Part shown: positions 32,692 through 40,589 of the stretch, piece by piece
Layout of the letters: every line of letters starts with the position of its first letter
Position numbering within the stretch: the stretch's first letter is position 1
Source: Pseudalkalibacillus sp052246725
GTDB taxonomy: Bacteria > Bacillota > Bacilli > Bacillales > Fictibacillaceae
Length of the DNA: 64,000 nt
Strand: one strand, 5' to 3'
Assembly: GCA_052246725.1 (NCBI GenBank)
Contig: JBQQCL010000004.1
Translations under genes and position numbers: made by a program
The notes under the pieces: generated by a model
The model's input: only the letters and a program-made list of their open reading frames with translations
Database searches by the model: none
Told to the model about the DNA's origin: nothing

Positions 32692-33411
32692 TTATAGATG
32701 AGCACGTCTTGCGAAGTCGACGAATCTGAATTTATCTAATCGGTGCCTTGATTCCGTATATTGAAAGATGCTCGTATCTTCCAAGTAGACGTAGTTCTTG
32801 ACCACAACGATATGGGTTTGTCCTTCAAGATCCAGCAATTCGACATCTTCTTGTTCAACTTCTTCGACGGTAATTTCTTTTTTTGCAAAGCTGATTGACA
32901 ACCCTAATTCACCTTCAAGGTATTCATAGATTGAATTTTCGCCAACTTCTTTCGTAAGTGTCGGCACCTTTTCCTGGAGAAGGTAATCTTTATCCAAAAT
33001 GATCCGTTCACCATCAATTTCTCTCGTCCGGATCAGTTTCCAAACCTTTTCCCCTGACTTTACATTTAAATGATGCTGGATCTCCTCATCCGGTTGGCAC
33101 AGGGAAAGTTCATGGACTTGTGTCGTAACCTTTTTGCCAACCTTCTGAAATACTTCTTTAAAACTGACGAGTCCGGACACTGGGAAATTCAATTTATCAA
33201 GGGGGAGTACAATCGATCCTTTCCCTCTCACCTTCTGGATATAGCCATTTTGAGCTAATAGATGCAGCGCTTTACGAGCCGTTTCCCGCGATGTATCGTA
33301 CAACTCCGTCAATTCATGCTCTGATGGAAGCTTCGATTTAGGACGATATGTGTTATTTTGGATTTTTTCTAGAAGATCTTGATAGATCGATAGAAATTTA
33401 TTATTTTGCAT
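32692..33411 (-). CDS. treR: Trehalose operon repressor, GntR family
   Basis: 239 residues. An N-terminal GntR winged helix (YRPKSKLPSEHELTELYDTS, RETARKALHLLAQNGYIQKV) is joined to a C-terminal UTRA effector domain (from about 95), which in TreR binds trehalose 6-phosphate. It is last in the treP-treA-treR operon and would act on the two operators in the treP promoter. It starts 20 bp downstream of treA. Confidence 0.94.
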   Translation of the reverse strand: MQNNKFLSIYQDLLEKIQNNTYRPKSKLPSEHELTELYDTSRETARKALHLLAQNGYIQKVRGKGSIVLPLDKLNFPVSGLVSFKEVFQKVGKKVTTQVHELSLCQPDEEIQHHLNVKSGEKVWKLIRTREIDGERIILDKDYLLQEKVPTLTKEVGENSIYEYLEGELGLSISFAKKEITVEEVEQEDVELLDLEGQTHIVVVKNYVYLEDTSIFQYTESRHRLDKFRFVDFARRAHL

Positions 33412-33431
33412 CTTTCATCACCACTACTAGT

Positions 33432-35120
33432 TTAGCATGACTTCTCAAAGTAAAAAACGACAGATTCGTATGGCCGAAGTTTTATGTGCTTATAATTTTC
33501 ATGTGAATCAGAGTAATTTGATAACAATACCTTCGAGTCGAATCCGCTTAGATCAATTTCTGCGGGCAGTCTGAACTCGGCATCTTTTCTATAGAAATTA
33601 TTGACGACTAGTAGTTTCTCATCCTTCGAATTCCTTATATAAGCAAAAATATCCGGGTCATCTTCAAGAATCAACTGGTAGTCACCTGTTGTAATGATGT
33701 CAAATCCCTTCCTAAGTTCAATCAATCTTTTATAATGGTAAAAAACTGAACCCCTGTCATTCAGCGCATTTTCTGCGTTGATTTTTTTATAATTGGAAGC
33801 TACATCGATCCATGGCTCTGCTGAGGAGAATCCTGCATGTTCCTCTGCATTCCATTGCACTGGTGTCCGGGAATTATCCCTGGATTTCTGCTTTAAAATA
33901 TTTAAGATTTCTTGCTCGGACTTCCCTTGTTTTTTCATAGAGTCAAAAGCATTGAGCGACTCTACATCCCTGTAGGATTCAATTTCATCGAATCCAGGAT
34001 TGGTCATCCCTATTTCTTCCCCCTGGTAGATGTACGGTGTCCCTTGCATCATATGAATGGTGGTAGCAAGCATTTTCGCTGATTCAGTCCTGTATTGACC
34101 TTCATCACCGAAGCGGGACACGATGCGGGGCTGGTCGTGGTTACACCAAAACAATGCATTCCAGCCCCCACCTTCGAACATTTCCTTCTGCCATTTGGAG
34201 AGAATCCTCTTCAACTGGAGAAAATCAAAATCCGCTTCCGCCCATTTTTCCCCGTTCGGATAATCGACCTTCAAATGATGGAAGTTGAAGGTCATGTTCA
34301 ATTCCTTCCGATCTGGATTCGTATATTTGATGCAGTGATCCACGGTGGTTGAGGACATTTCACCAACCGTCATGACATCATATTCAGAGAGGACGTTTTC
34401 ATTCATCTCATTCAAATATTCATGGGCTTTAGGCCCATCCGTATAAAACTTCCTTCCGTCTCCCGGAGGGACGCTGCCGTCATCATCCAGGAAGCGTTGA
34501 TCTTTGGAAATGAGGTTGATGACATCTAGTCTGAAACCGTCGATTCCTTTTTCAAACCAGTAATGCATCATCTCATATACTTCCCGACGAAGCTCTTCAT
34601 TCTCCCAGTTCAAATCGGCTTGTGTAACATCAAAAAGGTGCAAGTAATATTCTCCTGATTTCGAGTCTAACTCCCAGGCCGAACCTCCAAACTTAGATCG
34701 CCAATTGGTCGGCGGTTCATTCTCCTTGCCTTTTTTCCATATATAATAGTTCCGGTATTTGCTATCCGGCTCTGCAAGGGCTTGTTGAAACCATGCATGC
34801 TCAGTTGAGGTATGGTTAACCACGAGATCCATGATCACTTTGATGTCCCGGTCATGCGCTTCATTCAGCAAACGTTCAAAATCCTCCATAGTGCCATATT
34901 CTTCATAGATCTTATAATAATGACGGATATCATAACCATTGTCCTTTTGCGGGGAATCGTAAACCGGCGTGAGCCAGATGACATCGATCCCCAGTGTTTT
35001 CAAATAATCCAGTTTTTCGATAATGCCCGGGATATCCCCAACTCCATTACCTGTCGTATCATTAAAGCTTCTCGGATAAATTTGATAAACAACCGATTTT
35101 TTCCACCATTCTATATTCAT
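33432..35120 (-). CDS. treA: Trehalose-6-phosphate hydrolase
   Basis: 562 residues of glycoside hydrolase family 13. Conserved regions are DLVVNHTS, the nucleophile Asp in GFRLDVINLIS (near 193), the general acid Glu in VGEMSS (near 248) and NHDQPR. It splits imported trehalose 6-phosphate to glucose and glucose 6-phosphate in the cytoplasm. The start MNIEWWKKSVVYQIYPRSF is typical and follows GGAAGG. The gene is intact even though treP upstream is interrupted near its end. Confidence 0.95.
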   Translation of the reverse strand: MNIEWWKKSVVYQIYPRSFNDTTGNGVGDIPGIIEKLDYLKTLGIDVIWLTPVYDSPQKDNGYDIRHYYKIYEEYGTMEDFERLLNEAHDRDIKVIMDLVVNHTSTEHAWFQQALAEPDSKYRNYYIWKKGKENEPPTNWRSKFGGSAWELDSKSGEYYLHLFDVTQADLNWENEELRREVYEMMHYWFEKGIDGFRLDVINLISKDQRFLDDDGSVPPGDGRKFYTDGPKAHEYLNEMNENVLSEYDVMTVGEMSSTTVDHCIKYTNPDRKELNMTFNFHHLKVDYPNGEKWAEADFDFLQLKRILSKWQKEMFEGGGWNALFWCNHDQPRIVSRFGDEGQYRTESAKMLATTIHMMQGTPYIYQGEEIGMTNPGFDEIESYRDVESLNAFDSMKKQGKSEQEILNILKQKSRDNSRTPVQWNAEEHAGFSSAEPWIDVASNYKKINAENALNDRGSVFYHYKRLIELRKGFDIITTGDYQLILEDDPDIFAYIRNSKDEKLLVVNNFYRKDAEFRLPAEIDLSGFDSKVLLSNYSDSHENYKHIKLRPYESVVFYFEKSC

Positions 35121-35173
35121 AGACGCCTTCCTTCCATTAGGTGTATAAAAGAATGAAAGGGAGGAGCTTATTC

Positions 35174-35281
35174 TTAATGCTCCATCCCTGGCAGATTATT
35201 GCTTTTAAATTTCCCGTATAGGTATGTGAGGATAAACGGTAGAACTAGGACGATTCCCATTCCTATGAAGAATGCCCCCCA
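35174..35281 (-). pseudogene. treP: Cut-off C-terminal coding end of treP
   Basis: After the TAA at 35282-35284 the same frame continues for 35 codons, starting WGAFFIGMGIVLVLPFILTY and ending PGMEH with a second TAA at 35174. The sequence is a clear last membrane helix plus tail of a PTS EIIC protein. A single base change (for instance TAT or TAC to TAA) would restore a protein of about 477 residues, the normal TreP length. Confidence 0.85.
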
Positions 35282-36607
35282 TTAACCTTCAGCGATGGAT
35301 AAGAAACCTGGAATTCCTCCAACACCGATCGAGTTCGCCTTTACACCATTCAGCATGAGGATCAATCCGGCAATTGCGGAGCTGACCATTGCTGCGATGA
35401 ATGGGTATTTGAAACGGATGTTAACCCCGAACATCGCTGGTTCAGTGATACCAAGATACGCAGAAACTGCGGAAGTCATAGATAAACCTTTCAACTTCTC
35501 ATCCTGAGACACGTACATCATCGCTAGTGCTGCCGAACCTTGAGCGATATTCGATAACGCAAGCATCGGCCAGAGGAATGTCCCGCCGGTAGCTGAGATC
35601 AACTGCAAATCTACCGCGAGGAACGTATGGTGCATTCCTGTGATGACAAGCAATGAATAGAATCCACCGTAAATGATTCCGCCTAAAGCAGCAAAATTAT
35701 CGAAAATACTCACAAAACCATCTGTAATCAGGTTTCCAAGTGCAAACGTGATCGGGCCGATAGCAATGAATGCTAAGAATCCAGTGATCAACAGTGTAAC
35801 CGGCGCAACGATCAGCAATTTGAAAGCATCTGGAATCTTGGAGTTCAAGAAACGTTCAATTCGAGCAAGAACATAAGCTGCGACTAACACCGGGAGTACT
35901 TGTCCCTGATAACCTACCTTCTCGACATCCATTCCGAACAGATTCCATTTTGGTATTTTCCCGCCTTCTTCAAGAACCTTTCCATAATCCCATGCATTTA
36001 ACAGATCAGGATGGACAAGCATCAAACCAAGTACGATCCCTAAAAGCGGGCTCCCTCCAAAACGCTTGACTGCAGACCAACCAATCAGTCCGGGCAAGAA
36101 CACGAATGCGGTGTTTGCAATGAGGTTGATGATATTCGCCAGGTCTCCCCACTGAGGATGAACATCAATTACTGATTTCCCATCATAAAAAATTCCTGGT
36201 CCAGTCAAAATGTTATTAAGTCCCATCAACAATCCGGCTGTTACGATAGCAGGAAGAATCGGTATGAAAATATCCGCAAGTACTTTCACCGCTTTTTGCA
36301 GTGGATTCATCCTTTCTGCAGCGGCACTTTTCACCTCATCTTTGGACGCTTCTCCGATACCTGTGATTTCAACCATTTTTTTGTATACTTCATCCACTGT
36401 TCCTTGTCCGATGACAACCTGGAATTGCCCGTTTGTCGAGAATGATCCTTTTACCAGGTCAATCCCATTCAACTTGTCATGATCAACTTTCTCCTCGTCA
36501 TTCAAGACCAATCTTAGACGTGTAACACAATGTGTTGCGGTGTGGATATTCTCCTTCCCCCCGAGGGCGGCCACAATCTCTTCTACTACTTCACGACTAA
36601 CACTCAT
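35282..36607 (-). CDS. treP: PTS trehalose-specific EIIBC component, C-terminally truncated
   Basis: 441 residues are read before an in-frame TAA; the family has about 470. The EIIB domain carries the phosphorylated Cys in ATHCVTRLR (residue 27), and the EIIC membrane domain starts near residue 105. There is no EIIA domain, so phosphate would come from the glucose EIIA, as in B. subtilis. The lost 35 residues include the final membrane helix. Transport may be impaired, or the stop may be a sequencing error or be read through. First gene of the tre operon; ATG after GAGGAGGAGG. Confidence 0.9.
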   Translation of the reverse strand: MSVSREVVEEIVAALGGKENIHTATHCVTRLRLVLNDEEKVDHDKLNGIDLVKGSFSTNGQFQVVIGQGTVDEVYKKMVEITGIGEASKDEVKSAAAERMNPLQKAVKVLADIFIPILPAIVTAGLLMGLNNILTGPGIFYDGKSVIDVHPQWGDLANIINLIANTAFVFLPGLIGWSAVKRFGGSPLLGIVLGLMLVHPDLLNAWDYGKVLEEGGKIPKWNLFGMDVEKVGYQGQVLPVLVAAYVLARIERFLNSKIPDAFKLLIVAPVTLLITGFLAFIAIGPITFALGNLITDGFVSIFDNFAALGGIIYGGFYSLLVITGMHHTFLAVDLQLISATGGTFLWPMLALSNIAQGSAALAMMYVSQDEKLKGLSMTSAVSAYLGITEPAMFGVNIRFKYPFIAAMVSSAIAGLILMLNGVKANSIGVGGIPGFLSIAEG

Positions 36608-36624
36608 GTTGTCCTCCTCCTCAT

Positions 36625-36639
36625 ACGAAAACGATTACA
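36625..36639 (-). promoter_or_regulatory. cre site near the treP start
   Basis: Minus strand TGTAATCGTTTTCGT matches the CcpA cre consensus (TGWAANCGNTNWCA) except at the last position. It lies 18 bases before the treP start codon, where bound CcpA would block elongation. Confidence 0.65.
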
Positions 36640-36650
36640 AGTGATTGAAA

Positions 36651-36742
36651 TAAAGAAAACTTGAACTTCGCCAAGACTTTGCGCAGGCTGAGCCTTAGTT
36701 ACCTTTATATTGAAGAAAATAGTTATACTTTTCTTTAAATAT
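36651..36742 (+). repeat. ~90-bp hairpin repeat, copy 2 (in the treP leader)
   Basis: A diverged family copy (TAAAGAAAACTTGA, GAGCCTTAGTTACC, palindrome around TTCTTTAAATATAAAGAA). It lies between the tre promoter and treP, so it is transcribed in the antisense sense as part of the treP leader. Confidence 0.75.
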
Positions 36743-36780
36743 AAAGAAAGGCTTTACACTTCAATATCTTTTCCAATTTT

Positions 36781-36853
36781 TATAAACCGCTTTCATTATC
36801 TTGTATATACATGTTCGATAACAAGTTTATACTTGTATATACAGGATTGTCAA
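36781..36853 (-). promoter_or_regulatory. tre promoter with two TreR operators and a cre
   Basis: On the minus strand TTGACA (36848-36853) and TATAAA (36826-36831) are 16 bp apart. Two near-palindromes with TGTATATACAAG lie at 36832-36845, between -35 and -10, and at 36800-36813, centred 32 bp downstream. They are the TreR operators. ATGAAAGCGGTTTATA at 36781-36796 resembles a cre for catabolite repression. Confidence 0.85.
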
Positions 36854-36965
36854 CGGAGAAATTTTTGGAAAATTCGAACCTGGAGTTTTTGAATATTTTC
36901 AAAATGTTCATGGCTAAGTAACGCCATAAGAATTCACACCATCTTGGACAGGATTTTTCCCTTTT

Positions 36966-37351
36966 GGCTGTTTCTAAAAGGTTGTTTTTGCTTTTAAGTT
37001 ATTTTAAAAAATCACCTTGTGCAAGTTGATTGGAGAGCAAGGTGCGAGACTCCTGAGGGATCAGCGTGCCGCAAGGCATGCGACGAGGAAGCTCGCTTCG
37101 ACAGGACTTTCTTGTAGACGCAGGAGCACAAATGCTTCCTTGATAAGGAGACTCCTGAGGTCGCAAGGCGACGAGTGGGCTCACCGCACGCCCCGCGGAA
37201 AGCGAGCATCCTGGAGCGGAAATCAACGACTTTTAAAGAAAACTTGGCGAGACCATGCCTTTTGTAGGTCGAGCCTTAGTTGCCCTTATACTGAAGAAAG
37301 TATTTTATACTTTCTTTAAGTGCAAGAGCAACAAAGTTTGCGAAAACAGCC
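36966..37351 (+). repeat. 386-bp MITE-like composite element, copy A
   Basis: It starts GGCTGTTTCTAAAAG and ends CGAAAACAGCC, giving short terminal inverted repeats. The interior is GC-rich, with GAGACTCCTGAGG-type segments and GGAGCGGAAATCAACGA, a motif common between genes in Bacillaceae, and then a complete ~90-bp hairpin repeat (37234-37322). A near-identical inverted copy is at 53431-53835. No protein is encoded; the 65-100-codon frames in it are artefacts of its GC-rich sequence. Confidence 0.85.
37234..37322 (+). repeat. ~90-bp hairpin repeat, copy 3 (inside composite A)
   Basis: TAAAGAAAACTTGGCGAGAC, GAGCCTTAGTTGCCC and the palindrome GAAAGTATTTTATACTTTC followed by TTTAAGTG. It forms the right quarter of the composite element. 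Confidence 0.85.
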
Positions 37352-37362
37352 TGTTACAAAAA

Positions 37363-37388
37363 AATAACCCTCAACATGAGAGTTATCT
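37363..37388 (-). terminator. Terminator of the YhcN/YlaJ-like gene
   Basis: Minus-strand ATAACTCTC, five to six bases, GAGGGTTAT, then TTTTTTTG. It overlaps the stop codon of the gene. Confidence 0.7.
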
Positions 37389-37955
37389 TGGCGTATTCGG
37401 TAAATGATTGATGCGTTCCCTGTCCAAATCCATTTTAGAAGGATTCGATTCATGGATTTCTCGTTCAGGCGCTGGAATCTGACTCATCATGGCCACAAGT
37501 TCATTATAAATCCCTTTATGAAATCCACGTTTGTTAATCTCTTTCCCCCATTCATTCATTTTTTTCAAATGCTGAGGGTCTGTTGTTACAACTGCGTTCG
37601 CTCCCTGACTAATATCATCCAGTCGGGAATAGATTTCATTAACAACAGCATTTTGATCTACTCCCTTTTCCAATTTGGCTCCCACCACGGAATACATCCC
37701 TGTAACGATTGCATCTGCTTTATCAACTCCATCTACTTGTTCAGTCATCTTCACTAGTTCCTCTGCTTGAGCACTTTCACTGGCACGTTCTTTTACTTGA
37801 GGACTATTCTGGAGTGTACTTCCTTTTTGGCTAATTCTTGTTTTTCCTGGATTCGAATAGTTTTCTTCCCATGCCTGGTCAAGCGCTTCATCACCATTAT
37901 TACAAGCGGCTAGAATATTGACAGCCAACAAGATAACAATAACCTTCTTAAACAT
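37383..37955 (-). CDS. YhcN/YlaJ family sporulation lipoprotein
   Basis: About 190 residues: a lipoprotein signal (MFKKVIVILLAVNI, lipobox LAAC) followed by a polar linker and the YhcN/YlaJ domain (VKMTEQVDGVDKADAIVTGM, then AVVTTDPQHLKKMNEWGKEI). Proteins of this family lie in the inner spore membrane and affect germination or outgrowth. The ATG at 37955 is preferred over an upstream GTG because GAGGTGG stands six bases before it. Single-gene unit, divergent from the recombinase-like gene. Confidence 0.88.
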   Translation of the reverse strand: MFKKVIVILLAVNILAACNNGDEALDQAWEENYSNPGKTRISQKGSTLQNSPQVKERASESAQAEELVKMTEQVDGVDKADAIVTGMYSVVGAKLEKGVDQNAVVNEIYSRLDDISQGANAVVTTDPQHLKKMNEWGKEINKRGFHKGIYNELVAMMSQIPAPEREIHESNPSKMDLDRERINHLPNTPR

Positions 37956-38040
37956 CCAAACCACCTCACGCTATTTTAATATGTAGCGTTTGAAGTTTAT
38001 GTGGCTGTTATACATACAAGCAGAAAAACCATGATATAAT

Positions 38041-38128
38041 TAAAGAAAACTGACAAAGCCAAGCGTTAGCGAAGGCTTAGCCATAGTTGCACTTATACTG
38101 AAGAAACTGATTACACTTTCTTTAAGTG
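38041..38128 (+). repeat. ~90-bp hairpin repeat, copy 4
   Basis: TAAAGAAAACTGACAAAGCC, AGCCATAGTTGCACTTATAC, then TTACACTTTCTTTAAGTG; the terminal palindrome is partly degraded. It lies in the upstream region of the recombinase-like gene. Confidence 0.8.
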
Positions 38129-38167
38129 CGAGAAAATGGCGAATAAAGGTGGTGCTGATAAAAAATC

Positions 38168-39151
38168 ATGTCAAATCAGGAAACACCTCAAACTGCGATC
38201 GATTTTGTCTTAGACCTTGAAAAGAGAGGCAGACAAGCTTCTACCGTTAAAAGATACAAGTATGATCTCGAGGATTATTTAGCGTGGATCCGAGTTAATG
38301 AGCTTTCATACAACGACAGTAAGATTTTTACGCCCTTGTTTGTACAATCCTATTTCGATTTTCTGATCAATGAACGCTCTTATTCGTATCGAACACTGAA
38401 ACGGGTTTACAGTGTATTGAATCAATTTCATCGTTTCCTTATTTCTAAAAAGATCATAGGAGAAAACCCTGTTTCCTCAATTGAATTACATAATGATGGG
38501 GAAGAACGGTTTACGGACGATATGTTCATTACGGAGGTTGAACAGGGAAGAATAGTTGAGATCATTCCATCTGAACAAGGGTTAACAGAAAATCAATTGA
38601 AAGCCCACAATCTGTTATCGAAGCGGAATCTGTCCATCCTCACCCTCATGATCAAACACGGTATGACGTTACATGAGGTCAGTGCGATTGATACACGTCA
38701 CATCTCCTTTATTCAAAAAGAATTGTTGATCCCGAATACCGAACAGACGGCGAAACGGAAAATCAAATTCGATCAAGAGGAAAACGAAATCCTGTTTGAT
38801 TACTTTCAATCAATTCCAGAGTCAGTTCGACCTGGACAATTCAGTTCTGATCCCTTTTTTGTTGCCTTTGATTTCCAGCGGTTGACCTATAGGTGGAGTT
38901 ATGAGGAAGATCGTCCGAAACGACTTACTGAAATCGCGATCCAGAAAATGATTCGCCAGGAAATCCAAAGGGCAGGACTCCGCAAAGGAATATCCGCACA
39001 ACATTTCAGAAGGACGGCGATTCTTAAAGCCATTCTTAACGGGGATGATACGGAACAGATCCAAAACCATTTCGGAATGAAGACGCCACTTACCTTGAAT
39101 CGCTATCTGGATTACGTTGAACATCTCTCCCAACCCACATCGTTAAAGTAA
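38168..39151 (+). CDS. Tyrosine-recombinase-like protein lacking the first catalytic Arg
   Basis: 327 residues with the two-domain layout of phage-integrase proteins: a SAM-like N-terminal domain (TVKRYKYDLEDYLAWI) and a catalytic-type domain. HxxR is present as QHFRRTAI (near 279) and the final HFG...NRYLDY Tyr motif is present (near 310-315). But the usual GLRxxEL motif reads GMTLHEV, so the first active-site Arg is Thr. The protein is therefore either inactive or unusual. No mobile element surrounds it; it stands between a sporulation lipoprotein and hfq. Its last two codons and stop come from a hairpin repeat. Confidence 0.75.
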   Translation: MSNQETPQTAIDFVLDLEKRGRQASTVKRYKYDLEDYLAWIRVNELSYNDSKIFTPLFVQSYFDFLINERSYSYRTLKRVYSVLNQFHRFLISKKIIGENPVSSIELHNDGEERFTDDMFITEVEQGRIVEIIPSEQGLTENQLKAHNLLSKRNLSILTLMIKHGMTLHEVSAIDTRHISFIQKELLIPNTEQTAKRKIKFDQEENEILFDYFQSIPESVRPGQFSSDPFFVAFDFQRLTYRWSYEEDRPKRLTEIAIQKMIRQEIQRAGLRKGISAQHFRRTAILKAILNGDDTEQIQNHFGMKTPLTLNRYLDYVEHLSQPTSLK

Positions 39152-39268
39152 ACTTGATAAAGCAAAGTCTTTGACGTAGGCTGAGCCATTCGTTCCTCGA
39201 AAAAGCAATTGCTTTTCCTTCGTGCGTGCACTTATACTAAAGAAAGTATTTCATACTTTCTTTAAGTG
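39144..39268 (+). repeat. ~90-bp hairpin repeat, copy 5, with an internal insertion
   Basis: TAAAGTAAACTTGATAAAGC, GGCTGAGCCATTCG, then about 30 extra bases, CTTATACTAAAGAAAGTATT, TCATACTTTCTTTAAGTG. The A-to-T change in TAAAGTAA supplies the stop codon of the recombinase-like gene. Confidence 0.8.
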
Positions 39269-39277
39269 GAACATACG

Positions 39278-39317
39278 AAAGCCCCGGTCAAGGTATAGTA
39301 CCAATTTCCGGGGCTTT
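39278..39317. terminator. Bidirectional terminator between the recombinase-like gene and hfq
   Basis: A perfect 10-bp stem (AAAGCCCCGG, 39278-39287; CCGGGGCTTT, 39308-39317) with a 20-base loop. The flanking A and T runs suit both convergent genes. Confidence 0.8.
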
Positions 39318-39356
39318 TATATTTGTTTAATTGGATGACATCCATCCACCATTGAT

Positions 39357-39599
39357 TTAGCCGTTCTGGTTATTGTTTTCAGAAGAAAAATCAACCGGAC
39401 GCTGTGGTGTGAATGTCGAAATGGCATGCTTATAAATGAGTTGCTGCTTGCCATCTGATTCTAATACGACAGTAAAATTATCAAACCCTTTAACCAGCCC
39501 TTTAAGCTGGAAACCATTCAATAGGTAAACCGTAACGAAAACATTTTCTTTTCTCAAGGTGTTCAGGAATTGGTCTTGAATATTAATGGATTGCTTCAT
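39357..39599 (-). CDS. hfq: RNA chaperone Hfq
   Basis: 80 residues. Sm1 (DQFLNTLRKENVFVTVYLLNG, with the conserved Gln and Asp) and Sm2 (IYKHAISTF) are complete, followed by a short tail. It forms a hexameric ring that binds RNA. The ATG at 39599 follows GAGGAGG; an upstream in-frame Met adds 11 residues unlike the family. It follows miaA as in most bacteria. Confidence 0.96.
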   Translation of the reverse strand: MKQSINIQDQFLNTLRKENVFVTVYLLNGFQLKGLVKGFDNFTVVLESDGKQQLIYKHAISTFTPQRPVDFSSENNNQNG

Positions 39600-39631
39600 G
39601 TGTATAGGCCTCCTCAATAAACGTTCATACA

Positions 39632-40570
39632 CTAATTCGATTCAGGATTGAGCTTTCCTGCCACAAAACGCAAAATTGATGGAATTTTTTCATTTATTGA
39701 ACCATTTGTCACATCGAACCATTCTACTTCCATCTGGTGTCGGAACCAGGTCAATTGCCTTTTCGCATATCTTCTCGAGTTCCGTTTCAAGGTCGTAACC
39801 GCTTCTTCCAAACTGCATTGCCCTTCGAAATAAGCATAAAGCTCTTTATATCCGATCCCCAGAACAGCCTGGGAGTTCCGAACTCCTGACTCGTAAAGGG
39901 ATTGAACTTCCTCTAACAAACCTTCTTCCATCATGAGATCCACTCTCAGGTTGATCCGCTCATACAGCCGTTCTCGATCCATGGTCAATCCGATCGTGAT
40001 GAGGTTGTAGGGTGATTCCTCTTCAGATTGGTTGGTAGGTGATTCCAGACTGCCGCTTGTATGATGGATTTCCAACGCTCTGATGACCCGACGGACATTG
40101 TTCGGATGGATTTGAGAAGCACGTTTTTCATCCAGCTGTTTCAACTGTTCATGAAGCGCTTCAACCCCATTTTCTTGAGCATACGCTTCCAGCTTTTCAC
40201 GGTATTCCGGATCAGCTGCTACATCCGTGAATTCATATCCATGCGTGATAGCTCGGATATAGAGACCGGTACCGCCTACCATTACAGGCAGTTTTCCTTT
40301 ATCATGTAATTCTTTGATTTTGCGTTGCGCATCATTCTGGAAATCCGCAGCCGAATAATCCTCGTCCGGGATCCGAATATCAAAGAGGTGATGGGGGATC
40401 CCTTCTTTTTCATCTTCTTTGATTTTGGCGGTTCCGATATCTAAACCTTTATAAACTTGCATTGAATCACTGTTGATGATTTCACCATCGAATGCTTTTG
40501 CGATTTCAATACTCGTTTTCGTCTTACCGACCGCTGTCGGACCCACAATTACAACTAATGCTGGTTTCAT
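39632..40570 (-). CDS. miaA: tRNA dimethylallyltransferase MiaA
   Basis: 312 residues. P-loop VGPTAVGKTKTS near the N-terminus, substrate motif NSDSMQVYKGLDIGTAK, and the tRNA-binding KRNSRRYAKRQLTWFR. It adds dimethylallyl to A37 of UNN-reading tRNAs, the modification that MiaB in this same window converts to ms2i6A. The ATG at 40570 follows GGAGGTAGTTGG. The long upstream frame extension lies inside mutL and is not coding. Confidence 0.97.
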   Translation of the reverse strand: MKPALVVIVGPTAVGKTKTSIEIAKAFDGEIINSDSMQVYKGLDIGTAKIKEDEKEGIPHHLFDIRIPDEDYSAADFQNDAQRKIKELHDKGKLPVMVGGTGLYIRAITHGYEFTDVAADPEYREKLEAYAQENGVEALHEQLKQLDEKRASQIHPNNVRRVIRALEIHHTSGSLESPTNQSEEESPYNLITIGLTMDRERLYERINLRVDLMMEEGLLEEVQSLYESGVRNSQAVLGIGYKELYAYFEGQCSLEEAVTTLKRNSRRYAKRQLTWFRHQMEVEWFDVTNGSINEKIPSILRFVAGKLNPESN

Positions 40571-40589
40571 CCAACTACCTCCACGTTTG

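Noticed and set aside
37012..37319. Open frames of 65-100 codons on both strands in the GC-rich repeat, and the similar ones at 53463-53833
   Set aside because: They lie wholly inside the repeated non-coding element, occur on both strands at once and have no ribosome-binding site or domain.
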